Source: Sipunculus nudus (taxonomy: Eukaryota; Annelida; Sipuncula; Golfingiida; Sipunculidae). From it: 64,000 bases of DNA. The first letter of the stretch is position 1. Each line of letters opens with the position of its first letter. A program made the position numbers and the translations under genes. Of this stretch, positions 1 through 12,794 are shown piece after piece. The stretch is from contig CM049317.1 of NCBI GenBank assembly GCA_026874595.1, forward strand, positions 59,014,118 through 59,078,117, given 5' to 3'. The notes under the pieces are model-generated. The model ran no database searches and was not told where the DNA came from. It worked only from the letters and a program-made list of their open reading frames with translations.

Positions 1-127
1 AAGCACGGTATGAAGCTCCATGAGATTCTTTTTAAAGGCATTTGCTCTCTATAATTGTTATAATTACGGAACACATAAGACTGTAGTCTCGTGATGTAAT
101 TTTTGTCACTGAACCAATTAAATAATG

Positions 128-168
<41 letters not shown>

Positions 169-1545
169 TCTATATAAATTAACCTATAATAATTGTAATT
201 ATTATTAAAGTTATTAGTAGTAGTAGTGGTAGTAGTAGTTGTCTGTAATTTTAGGTTAATTTCTATGGTTTATGAATATATGTATATATTTCCTATACAT
301 TTAGCTGGAGTATAAGAAAGAATGCGTGCTCTCGTGTACATATAAATCCCAAATCTATACACTCACACACAGACAGATACACAATATGAAAGTGAGAACA
401 GTCTAACATTAGCCGGCTTATGGTCTACCGCTCATACCGCAGGAAAATAAAAAATATACCTTGATGTCACCCAGACCATTTATCAGCATAAGGTCTGGAT
501 GTGTCATCACTCAGTTGGCCCGGAAGTGGAGGCCCTGCTGGGCTTCAGCTTATCACGTTTTGGGAAGAAACAATGCGGAGATGACGCTGAGTCAAGGATA
601 TATGTCTTTGTTGACCCAGTTCGTGTGTAAACAATGACTGTACCAGTTGTAGTAGGTCTCCATTCTTGTGGTTAGTTTCAGGTCACGATAGTAACACAGA
701 CCAAGTTAAAACAATCATGAATACAAGATGAGGTGTATGTCCCAACTGATCATCTAACTGTAAACCTATTCATTCCCTTGTGAATTTTAGAAAACAGTAA
801 TATCAGTGTATATGTGTTTGTACTTTACAGATTTATCTTCAAAATTACCTTTGTATAAATATCTATTAGAACGAGTTTTTTTTTCTCATTTTTCACGATT
901 CTTACGTTAAAATATATCTTTCCAACCACACTTGCGACATCTGCCGGTGATAATTGACTGTTGGGGTTCTTTATTTCGACAAAATATTGTATTTAATTAT
1001 ATCTCAGATGATTTTTAATGACAAACATGCCTTGATTATCTTTAATTGGGAGGTTCCTTCAAGAGCTTCTGGTTTATGTTTGGTTTTAATTGACAAATCT
1101 GTGATGCTGGCCAATTGGACCTTGATACTTGAGACGACCAATATGGATAGTGTCCATGAATCCCCTGAGTTTTTTTTTTATTCCGAGGATAATATAGACC
1201 ATAACCAAAGAGTTATGAAGCCTCCCTTCCTTCCCCTTAAACTAACTCTTTAACAAGCATTTGTATTTCATTTTTATTTTTTTTTTATTTTTTGTAGCAA
1301 TGTTTACCATTTTGGGTTATAAGATGTAAGCTTAAATTATCTATGAAGCGCTTTTCGTGGCGTGGCGTCAAAGAACAAAGTGTCGTTATAACACATATTT
1401 ACCGTGTGGTGTAAGGCAGCTAAAGGTCAGTCTGCATACAGCATTATAATGAAGTTTAGTTTTTGTTTATATATAATCCATGGCAGGGGCGCTATAACAC
1501 GCTTAGAGGGTGGTTCAGGACGTCTCATGCAAGTTTATGATTTTA
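1..1545. other. Upstream ACE intron, no recognised gene
   Basis: Non-coding sequence upstream of the first visible ACE exon, with an (AAT)n microsatellite at about 125-169 followed by a short TAG/TGG-rich stretch. No ACE exon is recognisable here, so the preceding exons lie outside the window. Confidence 0.6.
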
Positions 1546-1877
1546 GGCCAAAAAAATTAAAGGTATGGTTCTCAGGCACCGCCCGCATCAATTTTAAACC
1601 CCCGCATCAAAACTTTTTATTTTGATTTTCAATAAAAATTTTCCAATTTTGAGCTGCTGCCGCTCCGACATTTCTTTCAAGAAGATAAAGCCATACAATT
1701 TGCTTTCTTGTAAGGCTTTTGCTTATTTAGCAAATTAAACTGTTATTTTCATGCTTTTCCCTTATCATTTGACTTTGATATCGTAACATTCCAAAAATTT
1801 AAAATTAAAAAAGCGCCCGCCCGCATTGATTTCTGAAAAAAAGTGCCTGAGAACCATACCTTTTTTTTATTTTGGCC
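1546..1877. mobile_element. PIF/Harbinger-type MITE at splice acceptor
   Basis: 332 bp element with terminal inverted repeats. The left end reads GGCCAAAAAAATTAAAGGTA and continues GGTTCTCAGGCAC. The reverse complement of the right end reads GGCCAAAATAAAAAAAAGGT and continues ATGGTTCTCAGGCAC. It is flanked by a TTA direct repeat (1543-1545 and 1878-1880), the target-site duplication expected for PIF/Harbinger elements. There is no coding capacity. The right TSD contributes the A of the acceptor AG of the first visible ACE exon. Confidence 0.85.
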
Positions 1878-1881
1878 TTAG

Positions 1882-2079
1882 GTTACCGGAATAAGGCCGA
1901 TTCTGTGAATCAGAAATACGAGGTGACGGACCTCAGGGGAATTTGCGAAAGCCTTTACCAACAACTTAAACCACTGTACCAAAATCTACATGCCTATGTC
2001 CGCCGGAAGCTGATGAACCAGTACTCTGCGCATGCCCAGGAGTTTCCAACATCCGGTCATATTCCAGCTCATATATTAG
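1882..2079 (+). CDS. ACE-like exon 1 of window
   Basis: Encodes a helical stretch with [16 protein letters not shown] and ends in IPAHILG, both near-universal ACE strings just upstream of the catalytic core. It starts in phase 2 (two bases complete a Gly codon) and ends in phase 1. The acceptor AG (1880-1881) sits directly against the end of a MITE, so its polypyrimidine tract is transposon sequence. Confidence 0.9.
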
Positions 2080-3767
2080 GTAGGCCGTATGTAATATACA
2101 AATAACTTGAAATTTAAATATTATAGAATAAATATAATACGATTTTGATTATATCTTAAAATACAGGTGTGATTCCTCAGTATTACTATATATTGTTTAC
2201 ATAACTTATATTGACTTATCTTACATGTCAGTATTTATATTTGGGTTATACTGACTTGCGTAATAAAATGGACTAGATAATGCGAACAGAATTGATAATG
2301 CGAATCATAAATATATATTAGGCGTCTGATAGATCACGTTTGTTTCCCAGAGCGTTGTTTCTCTTTGTATTTAACAACTACGCACAACCATTGATGTTAA
2401 TGTTGAAGTATGATTGAAGGTGACATGTGGTCTCAAAGTTGGACCAACCTATTCAATATAATGGAGCCTTACAAGGACAAAAGCAGCGTCGATGTGACGG
2501 AATCCATGCAGGAAAAGGTATTCTTTATGTGTCATTAGTATTCTCGTATGTGTCAGGAAATTTACAAAGCACTGGACGTTTTGAACTTTATATTGTCTTG
2601 TCTGTTTGGCGATTGGGTGGCTTTAAATCATAACTGCTTCTCGAAACATATAATTAAAAAAAGTCTATTTTCTCAAACCTTAAAGATGTTGACCAATAAG
2701 GATGAAGCATAAACGGGGCTGCGTCACTAGCATCTTCATATTATCAAATCTGTGGGAGCTACTCTTTCACAGACCTTGATTCAGTGAGAATTTCTTGAAA
2801 AATTGACAAAAATACCAGTGCTCCGGCCTTAAAAAAGAAAACTGCCGATCATATCCAACGGATGAAATGTAAACTCTCCAAAAGTTTGACCAGTGCGTCC
2901 CGGACTCCCTAAATTTCTTCATATTGAAAAGCCTGAGTTTATCTTAAAAATGACACGGTATTACGGTATATACGCCCTATCGTGTGCAATTAAGTAACAG
3001 CATTGTATTTATTTGATTTAGCATTACAATGCAACCAGCATGTTTCGTCTGGCAGAGGAGTTCTTCATGTCCTTGGGATTCCCTAAGATGACAAAGTCGT
3101 TTTGGGACAAGTCCATGCTGACGAAACCGACAGACAGAGACACGGTGTGCCACGCCTCCGCATGGACGTTTGATGATGGGGAGGATTTCAGGTAAGGAGA
3201 CCAGCTGATCATGGTGATGATGATAATGATGATAATACTGAAGATCATAGTAGGAATAATGATGTATGTGTTTACTTGTGCCTGCTTCCACTATTACAAC
3301 TACTAATGCTACTGACTTACTTATTATTATTATTGTTATCGTTATTATTATATAAATAATAAAAAATTGTGAACAGAGAAACAAACAGATGATTGTCAGA
3401 ACCTATTGGTTTATTGGGAATCTGCAGACCTATATGTTGCAGATATTAACATTAACAATTTATTTAAATCAAATTCAAAATCAAATTTTTATGAATATAT
3501 ATTTTCATCACTTTTGGATGAAAAAATTGATAAATCACTGTTTTTTTATTATTAGGTCCTGAGTAAGTTTTTCATTTTCATTCTTTGATTTAAATTTAGA
3601 GTAGTGTGTCGGTGGATAGTACAGTCGATATTAATGATAGGTTCGTTAAAATAGTGAAATTACAAAATACTAAATACTATCAGTATTAATAATAATAATA
3701 ATAATTATTATTATTATTATTATAAATATTATCACCAAATATTGTGAACCAAAATACTAAATACTAT

Positions 3768-3810
<43 letters not shown>

Positions 3811-6800
3811 TAACCGTCCATAATAATTTATCCAAATGTTGTCCGCATTCATCACACTCTACCAATATATTTTAATGCATGTTGCAAATGTAAGCATGTG
3901 ATCTTTTGTATTGAATTGAAGTATACGTTTTTCCATATAATTACGTCATTAATACGTCAATGGAAGTACTGTGATAAATAGCTGTGCTTGCAAGCAGTTT
4001 CTCACACCCAGCTTTATATTAGTTCTTGATTTGCCACCAGGATAATGCAATGCACCAGGGTGACCATGAACGACCTCGTGACCGCCCACCATGAGATGGG
4101 TCACGTGGTTTACTTTATGGCCTATAAGGATCAACCACTGGTGTTTCAAAGAGGAGCAAATCCTGGTACGTTTTGACTCGCTTCTTGTTTGAACTATTTA
4201 AGGTTCATGCATATCAAGATCCATTAAATTTTCTCCTTTATGTGGTCTGATGTGCATGTTTCGGCCGTCTGATATTAGAGTTATTGTTCAACATACTAAT
4301 GTAAGATTATATTTTACATTCTTCAAAGCGGAACTCACCGTAAGGCTCTATATGAGGATACAATTTTTTTTATTGTCAATTTGGACTATACCTCATGACC
4401 TACGAATACGTTGTCACTTGTCATAAACCGGCCTTATTGACGATAGCGAACTTGTTTGCCAAACAAGAAATGTGAGTTAACGTGAATTTTTTAGTTTTTA
4501 ATTATCACTCGTAGCCTACGTATGTGCATGTTTACTCAAAACCAAAAAAAAAGTTTATTTATCTAAGGCCGTTTTGCGTCTAAATATTTTGTGGGTGAAC
4601 TGTCTTAGGTAAAAATAATCGATAACATTGTTTCTTACACCTGTCAGTGTTTGCAAATGATATTTAGTCTTGCCCTTGCCCTGATCGGACACTTTAGCCT
4701 ATCCCCTTTATCGCTCGGTTCCGTGCCTGTTTGCGGTAGCTCTCCGATATAGCTGATTTTCAAAAATTGACCTCTGGACATAATATTAGTCATAGGTGAC
4801 AGTTTTGCACCTAATATTAAGATACAGAAAGGGCAATTCCATGGCCACAGAGAAATTGCGTGACAATAGTCGAGTGGTACTACCGTGAATTATAACACAG
4901 GAAGATAAATATTGATAACGCAACATGAGAGCATCCTATTACTTCTCATGACATGTATGTTGTTCGTCAGGTTTTCACGAAGCCGTCGGAGACACGATTG
5001 CGCTTTCCGTAAACACGCCGGACCATCTTCATAAGATCGGACTGCTGACGTCAGTCAAAGATGATTACGGTAACCATCAACAAACACACAGACACAAAAT
5101 ACGAAAAAAAAAACTACATCCAAATAAACATTCATTTATTATTTGTTGAAATTAGTTTTGTAAATTGTAATATATTATTGCTTATCAAGATAAAATGTGT
5201 GAATATATATAAACATGTATATATAAATACAAGTGTACGAAGTGATTTTTTCGAAATGTCGTTTCTCGCAATGCCTCTAAATGAAGATAATGAATGAAAT
5301 AAAGATTCATCCATTGACTAATATTTACAGCATATAGTGGGTGAAAAAATACCAAAATACAATTTTCCTACGTCACTGCAAGACTATTTTATGAAAACTA
5401 TGCCAAATACAACACCCTATACCCGAGAGTATAAAGGTATTATAGGATCAGTATTTTTTTTATCTTGAATTATACTTTTTTTGTATATAACCCTTTCTGA
5501 TTTGTACCAGAGGCCGATATAAACTTCTTGATGCGCCAGGCATTAGACTTGGTAGCCTTCCTTCCGTTCGGTCTGCTCGTAGACGAATGGCGCTGGTCCG
5601 TGTACAGGGGTGATACGTCACGTGACCAGTACAACCGAAAGTGGTGGGATCTCAGGTAAGAGTAATTAGTGCAACTTCATTAAACCTTTAAAAAAATTTG
5701 CGACATCTATCGAGTGCAACTGATAATGAGAGTGCGGGTCGCCTATACTTGGTCAAGGAAATATTTCCCTTAGAATAATTTCGTTAACTCTTACCACAGA
5801 CAATATACCTTTTCTTTGAAAAGGACATTTTCTCATGATCCCTTTTTTCTGGAACCTCTGGCTTTTCTTTATTTATACTTGACCAAAATTGAAAATATGC
5901 AAATGACATGCAAACACGCGCCATGTTTTTGGGTTTCTCTGTTTTATGTAGTGAAACCAGAGTTATAAGACCTCCTGTCAGACCAGCCTATAGTGCCTTA
6001 ATAAACAGTTGGCCAATTAGACAGGTCATGCAGTACAACCGATATGAATACCCTTGGTTCACTCAAGGATGATCTTAATAAACAGGTGGTCTTATTTAAC
6101 AGGTGGTATTTCAGACAGGTTCCACTATATTTATTTTTATGTATTGGGTCTTGTTCATTCAGCCATCTGTGGTCAAGTCTACTTAAAATACATAAAACAG
6201 TGTGGTTGGTTGCCTTTATAATCGCCAGGGAAATACTTCGTGATATCCACTTTTCCAATGTTTCACGAGGGATATTTCCCTTCCAGGAATATCGAAAATT
6301 TGAAACCGTTGCGAACAAAAAGCGAACCAAGATATACTTAAAAATAATGAACGATTTAATGTATGAATTAACACCTCGTGCCAAACGTTGATTGCATGTT
6401 TTTATAATAAGTACATTTTATGAATACAATGTCAGCTAACAGACCGCATCTAGTGTCGATCCTGTTACCGAATCATGATTAGCCCTCAACATTGTAAAGT
6501 TTATAGGTGACACTTGGAATAAAAGGATGCTTGACTCTCTATATCGCCTGTGTGCCAATATTGCACTGTGTTAACATACATATAAAGCCAGCTATTCATT
6601 TGCCTTTTCTATAGAAAGTATGTGATTTTGTTAATTACTCTGCAAATGAATATTACTGAAATAAAAAAAATTTAAAACACCTCAGGATTTGCTTGATTAT
6701 CAACAAGCTGTTTGTAAACAAAGCAATTTTGAGAATAGGAAAAAAAACATGTAACCTAAGTGGTACGTTGCATATGTTGAAATTTTACTAACTGCAAAAC

Positions 6801-9463
6801 GCCATTTGCAAAACTCTGGTTTGTCTAACTTGCCGACAGATGTCGTTATTGAATGTGTATGGATCGCGGCGGGCCTCCCACAAGTTTTAATAGGTAGATA
6901 TAAACAAAACGAATAGCTGTGGGACTGGCATTTTTCTGGCCTTTTTGTAATAGGTTCAATGGATTGTTTTTAGTTTATAGACGTCAGGTATCGTTATATC
7001 CTTAACTAGAATATATTTACTATTCAAGCTTATCGTAAAAAAATCGACGGGCGCCCAATGGTAGGAAATACTACAAATGAATGTTGAATTCCGCACATTG
7101 TATCGCCAAGGCAACATATAAATTCACCTCATTTATGGGAATAGAAATCACATCTTCAAATGCCATGAATGGATAATAAAATGCTCTGATCATACGACTA
7201 AATCCATCCAGCACACCATATGAGATCTTGTTTGAAAATTGCCGCATGTAATTTTTAATACATATACAGTCATAGTTGTGGCGTCGGTGGGTAATCCTGT
7301 ATAACTCGTGGTTGAAGTGGCTAACCTATATTTCTAAACCAACAAGGAAATGAGAACAAATATTACGGCTAATGTCACGCACTGGTATTTCATGATATCA
7401 CGATTAAATCAATTTTTATCACTGTTCCTGCCGCAGAACATCTGTGGTTGCGTGGTTTAACCCGTCACAAAATAGCTTATCCGAGACAGGGGGTTTAATG
7501 CCAAAGTCGATGTATGTATGGAACTCTTAAGAATTAAACAAGTTGGCACTGAATGTGGAGGGTTATGTGAAATTGTACGGTTGTGTGTGTGTGTGTGCGT
7601 GCGTGTGAAATGCGCGGTGAGTCTGACTATGGGAGAATTGGCGCTATATATAAATACTATCTATTATTATTATTATCATTAATTTACCATGTGTGGCACT
7701 ATATAACAAAGTAAATCACTTTCTTTAATTGTTCCTTGAAAAAAAGATGCCGTTTACCAAGCAATAACGTCACCCAAATAATCTTCCATCCTGAATTACT
7801 CAATTGCACGTCCCAAATACCTTCCCAAGAAATCATGCTCCGATTGAGGCTAAGGCCCTTCCTTGTCGTGTTATGTTAGCGTTCCTGGCGTAGTGTTAAC
7901 ATAAATGGCACTATTAACATTAAACAGGTCATCATTTTTTAAGTTTCATGAACGGCGCTAGTACTTTAACTACTCGAGCATGCGCAGTATAGCACTATTG
8001 CGCATGCTTGTCATCGTACGTTGTGCCACATCATATTAATTATTTTTACAAGTTCAGAATTGGATTTTGTGCATACAATTGATGTGGGTGTACTTGTGAA
8101 GAAAGGCTATTTGGATTAAATAATATTTATTTCTATTGCTGTCGTTCATGAGCAAAGAATGTTTCGTAGAAATATTATTTGCCCAATTACCCTTGAAAAG
8201 TGTATTAAGAAACTAAAAATATGGTTTCAGTGTACATTTTAGACTGGGCGTTGGGGCTACTTGATTGACAAAGAATATTCAAAAGTAGTCATCCTACTTA
8301 AATTTAAGGATTTAGGCGTTATTCCGCTCTAAACTTTGCGATACACGTAACCCCTAGCTCTGCCCCTTCTCGAATCTGTCTACCCAAAAAAGTTCATATC
8401 CGGGGAAGGACTTTTTAGGAGCGCAGGGGGTACCACCCACCGCCCCTTTTCGACATTGGAATATGAACACATAAAAAATCACGCTTATTACCGAAGAAAG
8501 CGCCCACATTCGCGTGTCTTCGATACTTCTGCAGGCAATAGTGAGGTTCAAACTCTACTGGCAATCCCGGCACACTTGTTCATCTAAAAAAAAATTCTTG
8601 ACCTAGGTGTTGCTTCCACCCACCCACCGATCGCCAGTCCAACCCCCCAACCCCCTTTCTTAAGTCCTCTGCTTGCTCCTGAAATATATGTACACAAACA
8701 AATAAGACTACCAAACAGCCGCTTTTATTTTCAGATGCAAGTACCAGGGGGTGTCGCCACCTGTTGAGAGGTCAGATATGGATTTTGACCCAGGGGCAAA
8801 ATTTCACGTGCCAGCGTTCTCGTCATACATAGGGTGAGTTATTATATCAAAGAATTATGTAATAAACTTGTTTATCATATCTGTTGAGATTAAATCCTTA
8901 AATTCATTCTTCGCCGTACCTACCACTGGACGCATGTGCCAGTACGCGCGCAAAAAAAAAATGGGTTTTAAACTTCACAAATAGCAGTTATACCAATTTA
9001 CCTAGGTATGAGAAGCAACGATAATGAATTTATATTATATTTTGTTTTACAGGTATTTTGTTGCAAGTTTGTTAAAGTTTCAATTTCATCAAACTTTATG
9101 CAAAGCTGCCAACAACACAAGACCCTTACACAAGTGCGACATCTATCGGTCAAAGGAGGCAGGAAACAAGTTGCAGTGAGTGAAATTTTAGCTGTTTCGC
9201 TTCATGGATCAATTTAAAGAATGACGTGTCGGTAATTTGCCAACGATAGTGAGTGATGATATGTATGTCATTATCTAAAAAATATTTTATTTTCTAGTTG
9301 TAAAGTTTAAATTTGTACAATATATTTAAGTGTTTGATTTGTTGTTAAAATAATATATATATAAATATTATATATATATTAAATTAAGAGACCAATCGTA
9401 CAGGAACTAGCCATAGCGCAATGTGCCCAGATGTTTTCTTGAGCATATGCGTGTTACGTGTAT

Positions 9464-9542
<79 letters not shown>

Positions 9543-9987
9543 CTCTCTTTATATGAATAAATATATGATATATATATATAAGATATGTACAGACAATATA
9601 AAAATGTAACTAATGAACAATATCGTATAAAATATAAGATTATAATAGATTAATAAATTATTTTAAAATATATATTATCTATACTTTTCTTGTAATATAT
9701 AAGAGGTTTATATATATCAATTACACAGAGAAATGCTGAGTAAGGGATCGTCTCAGCCATGGCAGGATACCATTGAGCAGTTGACGGGTACCCGGAAGTT
9801 AGATGCCGAGCCTCTGCTTGAGTACTTCCGGCCGCTGACAAGATGGCTGGAGGAGCAGAACAGGGGTCAAAAGGTCACGTGGCAGGAGCAGTGTCCTGAT
9901 GGGTCATTCAGTGCAACCTCGGCAGCAGCATCCATGGAAAAACTTCATATTTGGATTTTAATTGTATTTCTCTATTGGTTAACATGA
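1882..9987 (+). CDS. Angiotensin-converting enzyme-like peptidase (M2 family), 3' nine exons, 5' partial
   Basis: Spliced gene with coding exons 1882-2079, 2420-2517, 3022-3191, 4041-4165, 4971-5069, 5521-5655, 8735-8833, 9053-9175 and 9729-9987. All junctions are GT-AG and keep one reading frame. The product matches the C-terminal two thirds of one ACE catalytic domain: zinc motif HHEMGH in exon 4, the third zinc ligand in FHEAVGD (exon 5), WWDLR (exon 6), KFHVP (exon 7), and the cysteine pair of LCKAA and HKCD (exon 8). ACE-family enzymes remove C-terminal dipeptides from peptides outside the cell. The protein ends in a bare hydrophobic tail, so it is probably membrane-anchored. The N-terminal part and signal peptide lie before the window, so I cannot say whether the protein has one or two catalytic domains. 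An oddity is Gly where the family has the chloride-binding Arg (YIGYF for YIRYF). Confidence 0.93.
2420..2517 (+). CDS. ACE-like exon 2 of window
   Basis: Continues the split Gly codon to give [13 protein letters not shown], the conserved ACE block after PAHLLG. It ends in phase 0 at MQEK before gtattc. Confidence 0.9.
3022..3191 (+). CDS. ACE-like exon 3 of window
   Basis: Encodes [14 protein letters not shown], then [13 protein letters not shown] and VCHASAWTF, all ACE signatures. The Cys of VCHASAW pairs in the family with the Cys at the start of the next exon (IMQC). The first residues (HYNAT) replace the usual GWTPR motif. Confidence 0.9.
4041..4165 (+). CDS. ACE-like exon 4: zinc-binding HExxH
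   Basis: Encodes [20 protein letters not shown], which contains the catalytic HEMGH zinc motif (two His ligands and the general-base Glu), then FQRGANPG. All catalytic residues expected here are present. Confidence 0.95.
4971..5069 (+). CDS. ACE-like exon 5: third zinc ligand
   Basis: Encodes [19 protein letters not shown]. The Glu of HEA is the third zinc ligand of M2 peptidases. It ends in phase 1 at a gtaacc donor. Confidence 0.93.
5521..5655 (+). CDS. ACE-like exon 6 of window
   Basis: Encodes [20 protein letters not shown], then [12 protein letters not shown] and WWDLR. The Trp and Arg of WWDLR correspond to the chloride-I site residues of mammalian ACE and are retained. Confidence 0.92.
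5656..8734. other. ACE intron of about 3.1 kb
   Basis: The longest intron visible in the ACE gene. It contains a GT microsatellite near 7583-7608 and a small palindrome at 7978-8008 (arms agcatgcgca and tgcgcatgct around an 11-base loop). Otherwise I see no coding or mobile-element structure. Confidence 0.6.
8735..8833 (+). CDS. ACE-like exon 7 of window
   Basis: Encodes [25 protein letters not shown] and SSYIG. Lys and His of KFHVP match the substrate C-terminus and transition-state residues of ACE. The usual Cys in GLCPP is Ser here. The last codon is split and gives Gly (GG|G) where the family has Arg. Confidence 0.92.
9053..9175 (+). CDS. ACE-like exon 8 of window
   Basis: Encodes [19 protein letters not shown], then [16 protein letters not shown], the conserved ACE disulfide segment. 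The first Tyr is the counterpart of catalytic Tyr523 of testis ACE. The donor is CA|GTGAGT. Confidence 0.92.
9460..9540. repeat. Compound (CT)n(TA)n microsatellite
   Basis: About 20 CT units run directly into about 17 TA units, in the last ACE intron. A short ORF over it is a repeat artefact. Confidence 0.95.
9729..9987 (+). CDS. ACE-like terminal exon with hydrophobic C-terminus
   Basis: Begins after ttacacag and encodes [20 protein letters not shown], then [16 protein letters not shown]. This is the last helical part of the ACE domain. It ends in a small-residue stretch (SATSAAAS) and a hydrophobic tail ([12 protein letters not shown]) directly before the stop. There is no basic cytosolic tail, which looks more like a GPI signal than a classic transmembrane anchor. 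This exon was copied twice downstream (29128 and 37973). Confidence 0.9.
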
Positions 9988-12594
9988 TGCTTTTTAACAT
10001 AACATTCAAATCTCATACAGTAAAGCCCTAGCTATCCGAACGTTAAATACTAATGTTTCATTAAAATTGGAGATATTATGTGTTTTTCTAATGTTATATT
10101 ATCCGAAAGTTCAATATATGCAGTATTTAAAATTCCATGACCTTTTCGTGACGTCTCTCAAACAATTTCCAAACTTAGATTGGTTTAGGAGTATTTATGT
10201 TTTACAATACTTAATGTTTTCGGCTTCAAAATCACTTCATAGTAAAAACTTTTAAAGTCAGGAATTTGTCTACCTTTAAATTCTTTGATACTATAATATT
10301 ACCCGTTCTTATGTTGGGACATTTCCGCTTGATTTCAACAAGGGGAGGGGTTTTCCATGGGCCAAGTTGACATTTGCCAAAGTCATTGTCATAGTTTCTG
10401 ATAAATGCGACTGGGAAATAATGTCAAATTACTCAGCGCACATTGCAAAATATTGAAAATGGCTCCTTTAGGAAACATGTTGTATGTTTCCCGACAGACC
10501 AAGACCTAAAACTTGGCATTTCAGAGGTGTTGCCACAGTGTTGCGGGATAACGTTTCAGTGAAACTACCCGTCAGTTATAATATAGTTGGGTTGCAAAAG
10601 TTTTCTTTGCGAAGGTATTTTACAATCTACTGGTAACTTTTATCATGTACTTTCTATGTATTTTAATTGTACATACTTCATCAGTGCGGCGTAAACATAA
10701 TATAAGAATGTTGCTATACACTAAATATGTAGACTTGTATATCAGCTCTTGAACATAAACAGGAGTGTTTTCAGAAAGCTGGCACACGCATACAAATGAC
10801 AGATGAGATACACAAATCACAAGGAGGCATCGGTTAAACAAAAAAAAAACCAAAAAAACTCGACTAAAACCCAGAACTCGACTAACCACACCTGTTCTCA
10901 TTAATCCAAAATTCACGATGACATCAAATCATAATTAGTCTTTGAAATCTTTAAAGCAAATTAATAAGTAATCTATGTATTTAAAGGTCGCCCAGTTTTA
11001 AAGGAAAAATAATTCGATGTCTTGGTTTTGTCATGATTCACGTTCACCAATTCTCATTCTAACCAAGACCATCGCATTTTGTTACAATCATTATTGTGAA
11101 ATATGTGATATATAACTAAATTTTCCCTCTTTTTGCTGGTCAACCCTTCTCGATGCCTGCATGGCGATTTGTCCTGTTCGAAGATTGTGCCAACGCCAGT
11201 GCCGTCTAACATACCAAGAGTAACCAAAATCATTTCCTAAATACGCGCGCCCCGTTCTTATTTTAATTGTTCTGATTTCAATTAATTCCTTCCTTGATTT
11301 TGATCATGTAAAAATACTGATTTCATTCAGCATCCTGTATAACCGCATTGGAAAGTATACCTCATCTAACAATGAAACTATTCTACATATCAGTACGGTT
11401 TTCTGCTTCTCATTGATTAATTTATTTGACCTCCTATTTATTGCCAGTAAATTAAATATGCAAAGGAAAATGAAACGGTATGCCCAAACGTAAATCAATC
11501 ATCTACAACTGACGAGCTTAAAAGTTAAATGGAAGACGTGACGTCATGAATGCATATGAGAACGCAGTGATATGACGTTCCGGCGCCTTACTGATATGAG
11601 ACCGTCACAGGATATTCCATGCAAGGAAGTCTACAGTGCAACGATTACGCCAACGAACCATTACTGTACCAACTGATATTTGCTTGAACTGAAATACAAA
11701 TTTGCACTACTGACGACTCTCTTAAGGCCTGACTTGTAATATGATGCTGCAATCCAGCGGTTAACATCATGACGTCACATCAGACATTAATTCTTCTCCC
11801 TAGGACACGTCTCTGTCACGGTAAGCAAAATTGTTTTGCGGAAAAATATTCCGATTATCATTGATGTTACCTGGCCGCATCCATTCTAGACCTGCGTAGG
11901 TCCCTATAATTTTGTTAGATTCTCATTTTACAAAAATATACACCAAGTAAAAGCAACCCCTATACTGTTACACTGTTCACCCTGTGTCCAGCCACCCTAT
12001 TGCTGCCATGGCCAGTTTAAGTAATTTACAATTATCCCTACAGGTGGCATTTGTGTGCCCAATTATAGGAGGATTCTCGTGTGGTCCCTACCCCTAAGTG
12101 ATAGTGGGGCCCCCTGGAGAAGGAAAGTAAACTATTTGCACCCCAAAGAAGGAGCCAATACATGAATTATAAAATGATCACTGAAGATTTATAAACATGA
12201 TGAAAAAATGAGAAAAAAAAATATTCCTCGATCTCTTGCAGGACTACACTCATTCCTCTTCCTGTTAATACTTGGCTATAGAGACTAACTCTGAGGTCGG
12301 AAGTGCATGCAGATATCAACATACAATCACTAGGTATTCCCTTACTCATTATGAAATGAAATGTTATATGCACTAGTTCAAACTAGTCACTGATAGGAAC
12401 AACGCAGATAGACCGAGACACAAAAGAGCTATCTGAGGAATTTTTGCATCCAACATTAACAATAACATATACCTGGCGATAACACTATATTATATTCTAA
12501 ATTATTATTCATCAAGAACACCGAGGCAGAATTAGATGATATATTCGCTAATATGCTTCTGCTTGGAGACAAGTAATATTATGACATTATTCGG

Positions 12595-12648
<54 letters not shown>

Positions 12649-12794
12649 CTTATAAAATTGTTCAGCCGGTTTTCAAAAGAGAACTACTGATTTAAAGCCT
12701 TAAAAATGTGTGGAAAATACATATTTGTTTAGAATAACAATGAATTGTCATATAGATAATACATAATAATATATAATATATATTTCGTTTACAG
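9988..12794. other. Intergenic region between ACE and hotdog gene A
   Basis: No gene recognised. Parts are shared with unit C (10016-10920 with about 38260-39300; 11640-11815 with 39900-40070) and with unit B (12265-12790 with 31480-31570 and 33390-33785). A pogo-like end (cagtaaagccctagctatcc) occurs at 10018. A (TA)n run lies at 12597-12646. Confidence 0.6.
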
